Source: Lachnospiraceae bacterium G11 (GTDB taxonomy: Bacteria; Bacillota; Clostridia; Lachnospirales; Lachnospiraceae). Taken from it: a stretch of DNA of 64,000 nt. Position 1 is the stretch's first letter. Every line of letters begins with the position of its first letter. Both the position numbers and the translations under genes were made by a program. This document shows positions 17,493-27,826 of this stretch, piece after piece. The stretch spans positions 186,001-250,000 of the forward strand of contig FMWZ01000004.1 of assembly GCA_900103495.1 (NCBI GenBank), given 5' to 3'. The notes beneath the pieces are model-generated. The model ran no database searches, was not told the DNA's origin, and worked only from the letters and a program-made list of their open reading frames with translations.

Positions 17493-19154
17493 ATGAAGAA
17501 AAAGAACATCCTCATTAACTTCATGCTTACCATGTTCGCACTAAGCAGCTTCTTAGTGCTTCTTTGGGTGTTCTTTTATTTCACCACCAGGCGTTCCATG
17601 ATTAACAACATGGTATCCCAGGCAGAGACCACATCTGATGCCATCATAAGAGGCGTGGAAAATGAATTGCTGACCCTAAATGATACCGCTTATGCTTTAA
17701 GCCATTTCGACGGAATTATTTCCATGGCATCCACCAGAGCCACCTCAACTTTCTATGATGAGGGTATGGAAGTGGCTGAAAGGGCGGACAGCATTATAGG
17801 TAACTATTGTCCCGCAAACAATGTGGTGGTTTTTAACAATGACGGTTTATTTTACAGAATCAAGGGCGAAATTTCCAACACAGCACTTAAGCGAGCCTAC
17901 TATTTGGTGGAAAAGGAGCACAGCAGGATTTTTACAGTATCATCAAATAATACAACTTATATAGGGTGTATGAATGATATTATGGGCGGTGATATATCAC
18001 TTGGCTATGTTGTGCTTCTGATGGAGAGATCAAGGCTTGAGAACCTCTTGAATTCCTATGCTGATTTGGATTACCTCGGGACAGTTATTACGGCCGATGG
18101 CCGAATCATATGCTCCAATAAAGATGTGTCGCAAGACCAACTGGATGATATTCTGAGAGAAAGCGTTTTTTGCAAGGAAAAAGAAATCGGTCTCTCCGGG
18201 TTCAATCTCGTTGTTTACTGTGAGAACGCTGTTTCGGATAAACTCAGCAATTATTTTAAGATTACCCTTCCCATAGCTATTGTGGTGCTTCTTCTGGTTA
18301 TGGCGATTTTTGTCAAATACTGGAGACGGCATATAATCGGGCCTATTTACAAGATTATCGTTAATACCAACGAAAATAAAGACAGACCTTTGCCCCTTAC
18401 AGGCGAGGAGTATTTTGATGATCTGGTAATTCACGTCAACGATACTCTTAAGAGGATTGAGGACAGAGATAAGGCGCTTTTTGCCGCAGATTTAAAGATT
18501 AAGGAGTCTGAACTGCAGACTGAGAGAACCCTTATTTCTCTATTGAAAAAACAGATAGGTGCTCATTTTACCGTTAACACTTTAAATGCAGTAAGAGCTT
18601 TGATAAATAAGGGTGAGAAAGAGGAGGCCGTCAGAATCTGTAACGAGCTTTCGAGCCTTATCCGTTATGCAAACGCAGGTGAAGAGTATATCTCTTTGTT
18701 TGATGAGTTCCACGCACTAAACCAGTACGCATCAATCATGCATACCAGATACCCCGAGAGGTTTGAGTTTGAGACGGTTGATGACGATGCTTTCCTTGAT
18801 ATCATGATTCCCAGAATGCTTCTTCAGCCTATTGTTGAGAACTCCATTATTCATGGATTTACTGACAGGGCCGGAAAGGTTACGGTATCGGCTACTGTTG
18901 ATGAGAAAGATGTTTTCATCACTGTGGAAGATAACGGAAGCGGTATGAAAGAGTCAGAGTTAAGTGAACTGAAGCAGAAACTTAAAGATTGTCACAGCGG
19001 TGCAAACGAAGGTATTTCCCGGGTCGCTCTTATAAATATCGAAAGACGAATCAGAATGGTTTGCGGAGAGCGATATGGGCTTCATGTGGAATCGGAAGAA
19101 AACAAGGGATGCACGGTGATGGTTAGATTGCCGGTGCGAAAGAAAACAAGGTAA
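17493..19154 (+). CDS. Sensor histidine kinase, YesM/HptS type
   Basis: 553 residues: membrane segment (about 10-30), extracellular Cache-like sensor (about 35-250), second membrane segment (about 253-275), HAMP-like region, then His_kinase/LytS-type phosphoacceptor His358 (QIGAHFTVNTLNA) and an ATPase domain with N box (QPIVENSIIHGF) and G box (VEDNGSGM). The canonical YesM motif has Gln-Pro/Ile-x-Pro-His-Phe; here Ala replaces Pro and the segment reads GAHFTVN. It should phosphorylate the YesN-type regulator at the head of the operon, with the two lipoproteins feeding ligand information to the sensor domain. Gene spacing from the second lipoprotein is eight bases. Confidence 0.88.
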   Translation: MKKKNILINFMLTMFALSSFLVLLWVFFYFTTRRSMINNMVSQAETTSDAIIRGVENELLTLNDTAYALSHFDGIISMASTRATSTFYDEGMEVAERADSIIGNYCPANNVVVFNNDGLFYRIKGEISNTALKRAYYLVEKEHSRIFTVSSNNTTYIGCMNDIMGGDISLGYVVLLMERSRLENLLNSYADLDYLGTVITADGRIICSNKDVSQDQLDDILRESVFCKEKEIGLSGFNLVVYCENAVSDKLSNYFKITLPIAIVVLLLVMAIFVKYWRRHIIGPIYKIIVNTNENKDRPLPLTGEEYFDDLVIHVNDTLKRIEDRDKALFAADLKIKESELQTERTLISLLKKQIGAHFTVNTLNAVRALINKGEKEEAVRICNELSSLIRYANAGEEYISLFDEFHALNQYASIMHTRYPERFEFETVDDDAFLDIMIPRMLLQPIVENSIIHGFTDRAGKVTVSATVDEKDVFITVEDNGSGMKESELSELKQKLKDCHSGANEGISRVALINIERRIRMVCGERYGLHVESEENKGCTVMVRLPVRKKTR

Positions 19155-19160
19155 ATAGAC

Positions 19161-19203
19161 TAAAAACGGGAGCAACCAATTATGGCTGCCCCCATTTTTA
19201 TTA
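19161..19203. terminator. Bidirectional terminator between the kinase and chemoreceptor genes
   Basis: AAAAACGGGAGC pairs with GCTGCCCCCATTTTT (one bulged G), between convergent stops, with A and T flanks on both sides. Confidence 0.65.
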
Positions 19204-19208
19204 TTGGA

Positions 19209-20918
19209 TTATTGGAGTTTAAATTTACCGACTTCATTCTTAAGCTGGTTGGAGATTTCGTTGCTTTCCGCAGCATCCACATCAATCTTTGACATGTTGT
19301 CGGACATTTCAACGGATTTCTCAGCTGCAGTGGAAACACCCTTGGCTGCATCCTCAACTGCACTGTTAACGGATTCTGTTGATTCCTGAATCTGATCGAT
19401 GCTTCTTTGAATCTGGGCTGTAGCTTCTGCAAAGCGCTCCATCATCTCTGAAATACGCCCAGCGGACTGAAGGTATTCCTCACTTGTTTTGGCAAGATTT
19501 TCAAAACTTGCGAGAGTAGTATCGTTAACAAACTTAAGAAGCGATTGTGCTTCATCTGACAAACCGTTAACTGCGGAAATAACTTCTGCAGAAACTGTCT
19601 GGATTTCTGTGGCTGCGGACTGGGAGTTGTTAGCAAGGTCACCGATTTCGGTAGCAACAACTGCAAAGCCACGTCCTGCATCGCCGGCTCTGGCAGCCTC
19701 GATGGAAGCGTTAAGTGCCAGGAGATTAGTCTGGTTGGCAATTGAAATGATGTTTCCGGTAAGATCTTCGATACGTTTAACTGCCTTGGAACGTTCAATC
19801 TGGTCGGTAACGGCTGCGGCCATCTTAGCAACTCTTTCCTCAGTGGTTGAACGATCCTTGGAAGCTATAGAGCCAATGTTTGATGCGGAGCCTTTTACCT
19901 CGTGGGCGAAATCTCGTCCGCCATCAATCTCATTTACAATTTCCCTGAAGGAAGCGGTGATATCAGACATAAGTGAGTTGATCTCGTTTATGGAGGATGC
20001 CGTATCTGACATTGTTGTATTCATATCGGCAATTATGTCTGATATGGACTGAGCTTCACTTAAAGCACCTCTGACATTGTCAGCGATATGCGTTGACGCA
20101 CTGTTTAACCTGTCGGATTCACTATGGATTGATAAAAGCATAGTACGTATGAATTCGATAAGCTTGTTTATGTTTCCTCCGATAACTTCAAATTCATCAC
20201 CGGAGTTTATATCTATCTGTCTTGTCAGGTCGCCATCACCATTTGTGAGTTCGACGATTTTGTCATTAAGAAGAGAGAAACTTCTGCCAAGGGCCTTACT
20301 TATGATAATAAGAACCAGAGCGCCTACGACAATAACAATCACACATATGAGAACTATCTGCTTAAGAAGAGCGGATGTCTGAGCTGAAATCCACTCCATA
20401 CTTACGTCGACGCCGACAGCACCGACTATGGCTCCGTCTGCATATACGGGAGCATAGGCAGAAACATGCGTGCCCCAATCATCTGTATAGGGTTCGCTGC
20501 TTGAAACAACAGTTCCCTTTAAAGCAGGCGCCGCTTCATCGTCATCAAATTCATCACCGATGGCTGAGTAATCTTCAATCTGAGCGTCAATGGCATATTC
20601 CATTCCGCCGTTTCCGTCTGATCTGATTGTATAAACATATTCAACACCTGTGCTGTCAAGAAAGGTGGTCAGATCATTACTTACTTTCAGGTAGTCATCT
20701 GTATCTTCTTCACCCGGTTCCACAGAAGCGACAATGGTTCCGTCTATCATGGCAGCAACTGCAGACGCGATGCTTTCGGTGTTGCCCTTAATCTGATCGT
20801 TTAACATATCGTAGGATTTTTGGTATGAAACGTATCCCAGAATGATGTCAGAAATCAGAAACAGAACGATTACAACAAGGATAAGCTTATTTGTGATGCT
20901 AAATCTTCTGACTTTCAT
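19209..20918 (-). CDS. Methyl-accepting chemotaxis protein
   Basis: 569-residue transmembrane chemoreceptor. Membrane segment 1 (about 10-32), extracellular Cache-type ligand domain (about 35-180; the [20 protein letters not shown] strand pair is typical), membrane segment 2 (about 186-208), HAMP (ending near 262), and a cytoplasmic signalling coiled coil with the conserved hairpin tip ([20 protein letters not shown]). It should relay ligand binding to CheA/CheW, so the organism is probably motile, although no che or flagellar genes are in the window. Ribosome site AAAGGAG is well placed. The ligand cannot be inferred. Confidence 0.93.
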   Translation of the reverse strand: MKVRRFSITNKLILVVIVLFLISDIILGYVSYQKSYDMLNDQIKGNTESIASAVAAMIDGTIVASVEPGEEDTDDYLKVSNDLTTFLDSTGVEYVYTIRSDGNGGMEYAIDAQIEDYSAIGDEFDDDEAAPALKGTVVSSSEPYTDDWGTHVSAYAPVYADGAIVGAVGVDVSMEWISAQTSALLKQIVLICVIVIVVGALVLIIISKALGRSFSLLNDKIVELTNGDGDLTRQIDINSGDEFEVIGGNINKLIEFIRTMLLSIHSESDRLNSASTHIADNVRGALSEAQSISDIIADMNTTMSDTASSINEINSLMSDITASFREIVNEIDGGRDFAHEVKGSASNIGSIASKDRSTTEERVAKMAAAVTDQIERSKAVKRIEDLTGNIISIANQTNLLALNASIEAARAGDAGRGFAVVATEIGDLANNSQSAATEIQTVSAEVISAVNGLSDEAQSLLKFVNDTTLASFENLAKTSEEYLQSAGRISEMMERFAEATAQIQRSIDQIQESTESVNSAVEDAAKGVSTAAEKSVEMSDNMSKIDVDAAESNEISNQLKNEVGKFKLQ

Positions 20919-21159
20919 GTGTTTATTCTCCTTTACCCCTTAAAAAATCGGCACTTTGATACTGCGCGATACCAATATATATTTTATCACATACAAAGTT
21001 GTACTTACAACTATACTTATTCACTTAATTTGTCAAAAATTAATAAATATAAATTAGCAACTGGGTGGACACCTTAATATTTGTAAGCATAAGAGTAATA
21101 TTATCAATATTGCCTTAGAGGAGAAGTTTGTATCATTGACGGTGGGAGGATGTACGAAC

Positions 21160-21951
21160 ATGGCAAAATTTCAGGCACCCGAAGGGTACATATTAGATGA
21201 AAACACCGGCCTGTACTACACACAGGTAATCGCAGAAGACGATGCAGGCAATATGGCACAGGTTGTCACATGGTTTGATGCGAATACCGGGGAGTACAGG
21301 CAGGATATTTATCCTATTAAAGATAAAACATCGATAGAAGAGAATAAGGCCGAGAAACCTGTTGAGATTCCAAAGAAAGCTAAGAAGAAAAGTAAAGCAC
21401 CGTTAATTATATGCTTGGTGGCTTTACTGGTGGCTGTAGGAGTTCTCGCATTTGGTTATTTGAAGCTTGGTTGGTTTGCAGGATTAAGCACCGATGTCAT
21501 ATCAGAAGAAACCTTAAATCCGGGAGATGTTTCAAAACCGAATGGGCTTATAGAAATCTTTATATATGATGATGGATTTGCAACCCTGGTTTGCCATACG
21601 GACCTTTTAGAGGGAACGCATGTAAAGCACTTGTCATTTTACATGGGAGATTATTCAATTTCGGTTGATGACTGGGATGACAAAGGAAGTATTACTCAAT
21701 GCAGTATCTGGAAGAAGAATGAAGATACCGAAGAAAATGTTTCTTATTCTTATGTGGCAGATGCCAATTACAACATAAACGATCCTGTCATTGCTATTGA
21801 CGCTGATTTGACTCAAATAGCTGACTTGGAAATGACAGACCTTGTTGACGATATATCAGTCCACGTTGAGTACTACGAAGATGGACATAATTACAACTTT
21901 GATTACAACATAAACGATGTTGTCTCTTTTGTGTTTAGAAATGGGAATTAA
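21160..21951 (+). CDS. Inside-out membrane protein with the shared N-terminal aromatic domain (copy A)
   Basis: 263 residues, first of six membrane proteins in this locus sharing a ~50-residue N-terminal domain with the pattern APEGY-x2-D-x2-TGLYYTQV-x10-VVTWF-x3-TGEYRQ-x2-YP. The domain lies before the only membrane segment (about 85-105, preceded by the basic KKAKKKSK), so by the positive-inside rule it is cytosolic and the remaining 150 residues are outside. The outer part is acidic and beta-rich and matches nothing I recognise. The ATG at 21160 follows GGGAGGA; a longer TTG frame from 21136 is rejected. The next gene follows 11 bases later. Function unknown. Confidence 0.85.
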   Translation: MAKFQAPEGYILDENTGLYYTQVIAEDDAGNMAQVVTWFDANTGEYRQDIYPIKDKTSIEENKAEKPVEIPKKAKKKSKAPLIICLVALLVAVGVLAFGYLKLGWFAGLSTDVISEETLNPGDVSKPNGLIEIFIYDDGFATLVCHTDLLEGTHVKHLSFYMGDYSISVDDWDDKGSITQCSIWKKNEDTEENVSYSYVADANYNINDPVIAIDADLTQIADLEMTDLVDDISVHVEYYEDGHNYNFDYNINDVVSFVFRNGN

Positions 21952-21962
21952 GGAGGAAAGTC

Positions 21963-22370
21963 ATGGCAGTTTACCAGGCACCAAAAGGTTACTCATTTGA
22001 CCCGGCATCGGGCCTTTGGGTGAAGAAAATGGTGGTATCGGATAAGGCGGGTGTTCAGTATGATCACCGGTATTATTTTAATGCCGATACGGGGGAATAC
22101 AGGCAGGAGAGTTTTGCACTTGGTGGAGAAAGAGTCAAGGGCAATACGAATTCAAAACGTAAGGTTGTGATTATTGCTTTGGTATCAATCGTGGCCGTTG
22201 TTATAGTTGGTTTTGTTATTTCAGTATTGCGTCAACCTAATAAACAATATTTTTCAGAGGATGTTATTTCGGAGTTTAATGATATGTATGATTTTGATAC
22301 TGTGCCGGATATGACCATGCAGATGGAGGAATTTGACGGGTACTTTGATGAGGGAGGAATAATAAGATGA
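21963..22370 (+). CDS. Short inside-out membrane protein with the shared N-terminal domain (copy B)
   Basis: 135 residues: the shared domain (about 3-52; here more divergent, GLWVKKMVVSD in place of GLYYTQVIAED, but FNADTGEYRQ is kept), a membrane segment (about 64-84) after a basic KRK, and only about 50 acidic, Asp/Met-rich residues outside. AGGAGG ribosome site. Its stop overlaps the start of the next gene (ATGA), so the short product and the large secreted protein that follows are made together. It may serve as a membrane partner for that protein. Function unknown. Confidence 0.82.
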   Translation: MAVYQAPKGYSFDPASGLWVKKMVVSDKAGVQYDHRYYFNADTGEYRQESFALGGERVKGNTNSKRKVVIIALVSIVAVVIVGFVISVLRQPNKQYFSEDVISEFNDMYDFDTVPDMTMQMEEFDGYFDEGGIIR

Positions 22371-25165
22371 AAAAGGGTCTATGCTTTGTTCTGATATTTG
22401 TTATAGCTTTCTCATGGATGATTCCCAGCAGTACATCTAAAGCAGCAGAAGAATTCATAACCATTGATTATTCAAGGGATTTAGATATGACATTTGACGA
22501 GATGTATGATTCCGGAAGTCTCATTTCGCAGGATGATCAGTTTATTTACTATAATGATGAATCCTTTGGCGGTTTGTGCGCAGAGGACAAGGATAGCGGC
22601 GATAAGATTAAGCTTACCGATTATCCGGTAGCAAACATTAATGTTCATAACAATTCTTTGTTTTTCACAGACATGGAGGATTCAATAGGCTTTGACTCCT
22701 CGATAGCTGTTGATATGTATGAACAAAGATTTGGGGGAGGTTTGTATCGAGTAGATAACCTTTCTTCGTTAAAATCCGGATTTAATGTTAAACAAATCGG
22801 CTCATCAAACAATTCATATTATAACTTAAAATATGATGACAATGGTTTCTATGGTCTGATAATGCATGATGATGAGACCACAGAGTACGTAAAACTTGAT
22901 GATGAAGGTGACGTAAATGGATATATATCACTGGGTGACGGTGATACTATTGTCAATTCAATAGAGCTAAATGGATACCTTTATCTTGAAGTAATCACTG
23001 ATAATGCAGAGGATGAAAGCTATGGAGGGTATATTCTTTGTGTTGATAGAGATGGTGGGTCAGGAAAGAAAACAAAAGTCTCCGGGATGAATATGCACCT
23101 TGTTAGCGGGAGGATTGTATTCCAAAGTCCTATAGACTTCTATTTATATGCCATTGAGCCCGGTAGAGATGAAGCATATGTAATATCGTTTTTTGCCATT
23201 CGCTCTTTTTACAAGTGGGGTGAATTTCTTGTTTGTATTGGCGAGGCTCCAATTGGCGCATCTTTCAATATGTGGATATCAAAGGATTTGTGTATTGAAC
23301 CTTTCGAATATACAAGCATTAATCCTGTTAACGGTTGGTTTAACATGATTGAATGCTTTGATTTTAGTATCGGAATTACTCCACCACCCCCGCCGCCGAT
23401 AACAGAAACTCCAGAAGAAGATGAACAGAAAGGCAATCCACCAACTACTAAAACTCCGGAAGAAGATGACGGTGGAATAGACGAACTTCCTCCTGTTGTT
23501 TTTAACCCTCCGCCCATAGTATTTGATGGTCCGGGCTGTGACTGGACAATTCCTGAACCTCAAAAACCAAGAATAGAAAATCCGTGGGCAAGAGAATATA
23601 AGCCTCCTAGACCTGAAACTACACCCATCGATACAAAATCCGAAAAGCCCGATTACCCTGAACCGAGCGAAACAACACCAATAGTTGATGAAACTCCGGA
23701 TCCGCAGGATGCGGTCAATGAATGTATAGATTTGTGGAAATACATTACGGATAAAGGCTCGACGCAAAATTTAAAATATAACAGGTTAAATGGTGGGATT
23801 GACAAGTTTGTAAATTATTACGGATACGTTGATTGGGATCAGCTAATGCAGACTGAGGAAGCAGATTTAAAGAGTCAAGTTCGTTCTGCTTTAAATGGAT
23901 ACAATCTATCAGAAGACCAGCTCCAAGACATTGCTGATATTTTACCCGAAATGATTGATACTTTATTAGCTAAAGCTAATCCACAAGTATCATTTGTTGA
24001 GGGGTCCAGTGATAACAAAAAAGCTATTGTCAGAGTAACTACAGGCATTTATTTTAATACCACCCTGGATACAAATCAGATGTATTCCATCTTATCGGGA
24101 GATTGGCGTTCGAAAGCCGGATTAAGCGCAGGGGATTCACAAGGGACTATGCTATATAAAACATTTATGTATGTTATGAGACAATATAAATGGTGTATTG
24201 AAGAAGCAAGAACCGATGACTTTCTTGTAGTTTATGATGAGCAGACAAAACATTGGAGAGTTCCAATGAGTGAAGCAAATCGAATGGTAGATATGCTCAT
24301 TCACGAAAGCTGGAAACCACATAATGCGACTTTAAACATGACTGTACTGATTGGAGACGGTGGAGGACTTTTTGCAGGAGGTTCCGCAAGTAGCTCGGGT
24401 AGTGGGTCTAATCAGTCCAATGCGAACACTCCAAAGGATGATGATGATAACTACAATCCATTTGCTGCCGATCCAGATATCGATGATGGTTTTGATAAGC
24501 CTGGCACGTTAAATGCACTAGCATTCAAACGTATTTTGGTTCATGGTAATGCAATAGCATCCAGAAAGAATAAAGAAGCGGGTTATAACTATTGGGATAT
24601 GCATGAGGAAGCTTTGGCATATCTTAAGAGAAATTATAAAGATGGACAAATCATAGATGCGCTTATGGATGAGGATGCACTTGATGGATTCTTGGCTCTT
24701 TTGGGAGAAAGTGGCGGAAGAGCATTGAAAGCTGAACTTGAGCGACTTAAGGAAAGTGAGAAGAAAGATAATGAAGAGCTGATGAAGAAATATCCAGACT
24801 CAAAATGGAAGTACGAAATGATTCTGGATGCTTATACTTCATCTATTGACCATTTGATAAGAAAAATCGAAAATAAAGATTCTGAAACATCGGCGCTTAA
24901 AAAAATTGGTAATAATATTTCGGAAGCATATTACAAAAAACTTTATCCGGATAAAGAAGTTAGAGATTTTGGGGCAATTAACCATGCAGGAGCTGCAATA
25001 ATGAATATTATTGACCAAGGAAATGGAAAGTCTTTGGCTCGTAACTATGTTGAGAATGAAGATAAAAGGTGGGGTGTGACGAGAACGTTTTACGACACAC
25101 GTGATAAAGCATTCTATTTGTTCAGCAATGAGTATCGAAATGCTGAAAAGAATAGTGGAAAGTGA
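22367..25165 (+). CDS. Large secreted protein: propeller-like domain, Pro-rich stalk, unknown C-terminal half
   Basis: 932 residues. A signal peptide (about 1-27) is followed by a region with repeated short Tyr/Asp beta strands (YYNDES, LFFTDMEDS, LYRVDN; about 35-335) resembling DUF5050-type beta-propellers. Next is a Pro-rich stalk (about 343-445) with a run of six prolines and a repeated ETPEEDE/KTPEEDD unit. A mostly helical C-terminal half contains a Ser/Gly/Asn linker near 665-700. No sorting motif or membrane anchor is seen at the C-terminus. It is the only protein in this locus with a classical signal peptide. Coupled by overlap to copy B. Role unknown; a surface-exposed binding or adhesive part is plausible. 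Confidence 0.78.
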   Translation: MKKGLCFVLIFVIAFSWMIPSSTSKAAEEFITIDYSRDLDMTFDEMYDSGSLISQDDQFIYYNDESFGGLCAEDKDSGDKIKLTDYPVANINVHNNSLFFTDMEDSIGFDSSIAVDMYEQRFGGGLYRVDNLSSLKSGFNVKQIGSSNNSYYNLKYDDNGFYGLIMHDDETTEYVKLDDEGDVNGYISLGDGDTIVNSIELNGYLYLEVITDNAEDESYGGYILCVDRDGGSGKKTKVSGMNMHLVSGRIVFQSPIDFYLYAIEPGRDEAYVISFFAIRSFYKWGEFLVCIGEAPIGASFNMWISKDLCIEPFEYTSINPVNGWFNMIECFDFSIGITPPPPPPITETPEEDEQKGNPPTTKTPEEDDGGIDELPPVVFNPPPIVFDGPGCDWTIPEPQKPRIENPWAREYKPPRPETTPIDTKSEKPDYPEPSETTPIVDETPDPQDAVNECIDLWKYITDKGSTQNLKYNRLNGGIDKFVNYYGYVDWDQLMQTEEADLKSQVRSALNGYNLSEDQLQDIADILPEMIDTLLAKANPQVSFVEGSSDNKKAIVRVTTGIYFNTTLDTNQMYSILSGDWRSKAGLSAGDSQGTMLYKTFMYVMRQYKWCIEEARTDDFLVVYDEQTKHWRVPMSEANRMVDMLIHESWKPHNATLNMTVLIGDGGGLFAGGSASSSGSGSNQSNANTPKDDDDNYNPFAADPDIDDGFDKPGTLNALAFKRILVHGNAIASRKNKEAGYNYWDMHEEALAYLKRNYKDGQIIDALMDEDALDGFLALLGESGGRALKAELERLKESEKKDNEELMKKYPDSKWKYEMILDAYTSSIDHLIRKIENKDSETSALKKIGNNISEAYYKKLYPDKEVRDFGAINHAGAAIMNIIDQGNGKSLARNYVENEDKRWGVTRTFYDTRDKAFYLFSNEYRNAEKNSGK

Positions 25166-25183
25166 TAAGAATTGGGAGGCAAC

Positions 25184-26770
25184 ATGGCAACTTATCAACC
25201 GCCCGTAGGTTATGAATATGACCCAAACACAGGCCTTTACTTTAATCAGGTAAGGGCTGTGGATGAAAACGGGCAAAATGTAAGAGTAATAACATGGTTT
25301 AATGCAGATACAGGTGAGTACACCAGGGATATTTATCCCGATGGTGTTAATAATGCTGCAAATAATTATGGCCAACAAGGTGCTCATATAAAAGGGAATA
25401 AAGCCAAGAAGGCAATTATTGCACTGGTGTCACTTGCTGCTGCGGGACTTTTGATTTTCTTTGGAATCAGGTTTATTAAGGGCAGAGGGAACGATTCATC
25501 TGATGTGTATGTGCCAGATCCTGAGGCTTTCAATTATTCGAGTGATTCATCATCAGAAAGCAATGATGATAGTGAAAAGAACGAAGCTAGCATTGATTAT
25601 CATAATCCCGGCGGAGATTTGACTACCATTTGGGATTGGTGTGATGAACGTGAAGGCGTAGGCTATCACTATAATACAGTTTGGGCTGATGATGAGTATG
25701 TGTATGCTTTTAAACCTTTTAATACCAACTTTAGTTTTGGACCGGCTGCTATTGGAATAGACGAGGAAGATGGGTCCGGTGGAATGCCTTATGGAAGTAT
25801 TATCAGGTTTAGGAAAGATGGAGGCAGCGGTGTGGAGACTGTGGTTTCTCCGGACGAGTATGTGTATACTTTCTGCCTTATGGGCGATTATCTATATTAC
25901 AGTACCGGCGATTACAGGTCTTCGAATATGACTTATATCCAAAGGAATAAGAATACCGGTGAAGAGCAGGTATTCTTGCAGGATGAGTATTCACTTCTTG
26001 TGCCTTATGAAGGTCGCATTTATTTATGGCTTCGTAACGGCGAGAGAAGAGATTTGCTGGCTTTTAATCCCGAGACGGGAGATAAGGGGATTACAGATTT
26101 AAGTTTTATTGATTATCAGCAGCTTTGCAGAGAAATTCATGATGATGACGATGATCCCATATCAGATGGATATACAGTGACATGTGAATTTGGTTTTATG
26201 GACAATGTTCTTGCAATATCGTGTCTTGACGATTGTTTCCTTTATACCATGGTTTTCAATAGAGATACATGGGATTTAAACACAAAATGGGAGTCGTATA
26301 TTATTCCCGAAATCCCCAGCGCAGGTAAGGGCGCCTTGGGGCTTTATGACAGAGAACTATTCGGCGCATATGAGAACACAGGGTTTAATCCCGATATGAT
26401 TTCTATTTGGTCCGCATTCGGGGGCAATGGAGAACTGTACAGATATAACGAAGAGAGAAGGTGTGAATGTGCGTATGGGTATAGAGGATTTGAATATATC
26501 AGTCGAACTGATGAGGTTTATATTTTAGTCAGCTACAAAATTGGAGACCACAACAATACCGACATGCGTGTATGTATGAAGGGTATTCTTGGAGACAGAG
26601 AATATGATTACCGCACAGATTGGCCGGATGAACCGGATCCTGAAGAGCGTCTGATGATAAGAGGCGACAACTATTTTGTTGGATTTGAGGCCAATTGGCT
26701 TGTGTTCAGCAAATACGCATTTCATATAGATCCATATACTGCTGAATATACCGTGCTTGAGTTGAACTAG
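25184..26770 (+). CDS. Inside-out membrane protein with shared N-terminal domain and propeller-like outer part (copy C)
   Basis: 528 residues: the shared domain (about 2-52: QPPVGYEYDPNTGLYFNQ, TWFNADTGEYTRDIYP), a basic KAKK, one membrane segment (about 72-93), a Ser/Asp/Asn linker, then about 390 extracellular residues rich in short repeated strands (ADDEYVYAF, MGDYLYYSTG, YEGRIYLWL). This looks like a propeller of the same kind as in the preceding secreted protein. The start at 25184 follows GGGAGG; the TTG at 25172 is rejected. It lies 18 bases after the previous gene. Function unknown. Confidence 0.82.
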   Translation: MATYQPPVGYEYDPNTGLYFNQVRAVDENGQNVRVITWFNADTGEYTRDIYPDGVNNAANNYGQQGAHIKGNKAKKAIIALVSLAAAGLLIFFGIRFIKGRGNDSSDVYVPDPEAFNYSSDSSSESNDDSEKNEASIDYHNPGGDLTTIWDWCDEREGVGYHYNTVWADDEYVYAFKPFNTNFSFGPAAIGIDEEDGSGGMPYGSIIRFRKDGGSGVETVVSPDEYVYTFCLMGDYLYYSTGDYRSSNMTYIQRNKNTGEEQVFLQDEYSLLVPYEGRIYLWLRNGERRDLLAFNPETGDKGITDLSFIDYQQLCREIHDDDDDPISDGYTVTCEFGFMDNVLAISCLDDCFLYTMVFNRDTWDLNTKWESYIIPEIPSAGKGALGLYDRELFGAYENTGFNPDMISIWSAFGGNGELYRYNEERRCECAYGYRGFEYISRTDEVYILVSYKIGDHNNTDMRVCMKGILGDREYDYRTDWPDEPDPEERLMIRGDNYFVGFEANWLVFSKYAFHIDPYTAEYTVLELN

Positions 26771-26789
26771 CTTTAAATGGGGGTAAGCA

Positions 26790-27809
26790 ATGATTTTTGA
26801 CAGACGTCAGTTCAGACATTTTTATAAACATTATGTAACAGTACCGATTACGCCAAGTACAGAGGATTATCTGGAAGGCTTTAATATGCCGGAAGGGGCA
26901 AACTGCATACTTACTTATTGCGAGTGTGAGCCCGTAGATGGACTTATACTAGAGGTCCTTGCTCCTGCATATGAGAATGGCGGAGAGCTTTGGTATGGAG
27001 AAGGCAATCCCGACATTTCAAGATATATTGTGATGCAGGATCATCTGGATTTAGACTTTGGATTTGTGGGGGATGACGGAACCATTGGCAGGAAGTTTAA
27101 GGATAAACTGGATGCCATGGCAAAATACAAGGCTTCCGAATCTGTTGAGAAAACAAGGCAAATGACGGGCTTTGATGAATTCAGATATCAGGCCAAGATT
27201 GACCAGGTAATGACTGTATATGTAAAAGGCGATTTGGAGCCCGAGTACAAATTCACCCGTATAGTCGATTATTCCTTCAGGGAAGGATACCATTTGTTCT
27301 TTGGAATTCTTATGGATGATTTCAAGGATCCTGAAATGGGATACTATAAGGGCGATGAAATGTGCTGTTGTTACGGTGAGATTAACGGAGAATATGTTCC
27401 TTACTGCGACATAGATGAGTTCATGGATTCAGATGACTTTAAACCTGACGATGCGGCGGAAGATACTGAAGATTTGGCGGATTTCTTAATCAGTATTAAA
27501 GATACGGATATGTATCTGCCTTGTAAGAATTTCCCCGATATTCCGGATGGCTATTATCCTCTGGTTGACAATACCTTAAACGGCGAATTGTTTGTAAGTT
27601 TTTATTTGCAGGGACTTGAGAATTTGATGCCGGAACATGATAGAATAGAATGCATGAAGATCATGGATGTGGTTGATTTCGTGGAGAGGAACGATCACTA
27701 TATTAAGGTAGATGGAATCAATCTGACCTACACCACCGAAGAGGAAGGGGAGAGGCATCTGCTTTTTACAAAACATGATTATCATTTAATCAGGAAATAC
27801 TGCAGATAA
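26790..27809 (+). CDS. Conserved-locus protein of unknown function, probably cytosolic
   Basis: 339 residues with no signal peptide or membrane segment. Acidic, rich in Asp, Tyr and Gly, with a Cys cluster (MCCCYGE, about residue 193). No catalytic motif or known domain is recognised. It lies 19 bases after copy C and 17 bases before the next gene, so it belongs to the same transcription unit. It could be an intracellular partner of the shared N-terminal domains. Ribosome site is weak (GGGGG nine bases upstream of the ATG). Confidence 0.7.
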   Translation: MIFDRRQFRHFYKHYVTVPITPSTEDYLEGFNMPEGANCILTYCECEPVDGLILEVLAPAYENGGELWYGEGNPDISRYIVMQDHLDLDFGFVGDDGTIGRKFKDKLDAMAKYKASESVEKTRQMTGFDEFRYQAKIDQVMTVYVKGDLEPEYKFTRIVDYSFREGYHLFFGILMDDFKDPEMGYYKGDEMCCCYGEINGEYVPYCDIDEFMDSDDFKPDDAAEDTEDLADFLISIKDTDMYLPCKNFPDIPDGYYPLVDNTLNGELFVSFYLQGLENLMPEHDRIECMKIMDVVDFVERNDHYIKVDGINLTYTTEEEGERHLLFTKHDYHLIRKYCR

Positions 27810-27826
27810 AGGAGAGTATAAAGGTT

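Noticed and set aside
21136-21159. Longer start giving an N-terminal GGC lipobox-like sequence in copy A
   Set aside because: The TTG has no ribosome site, there is no hydrophobic signal, and GGGAGGA fits ATG 21160, which aligns with the other copies.
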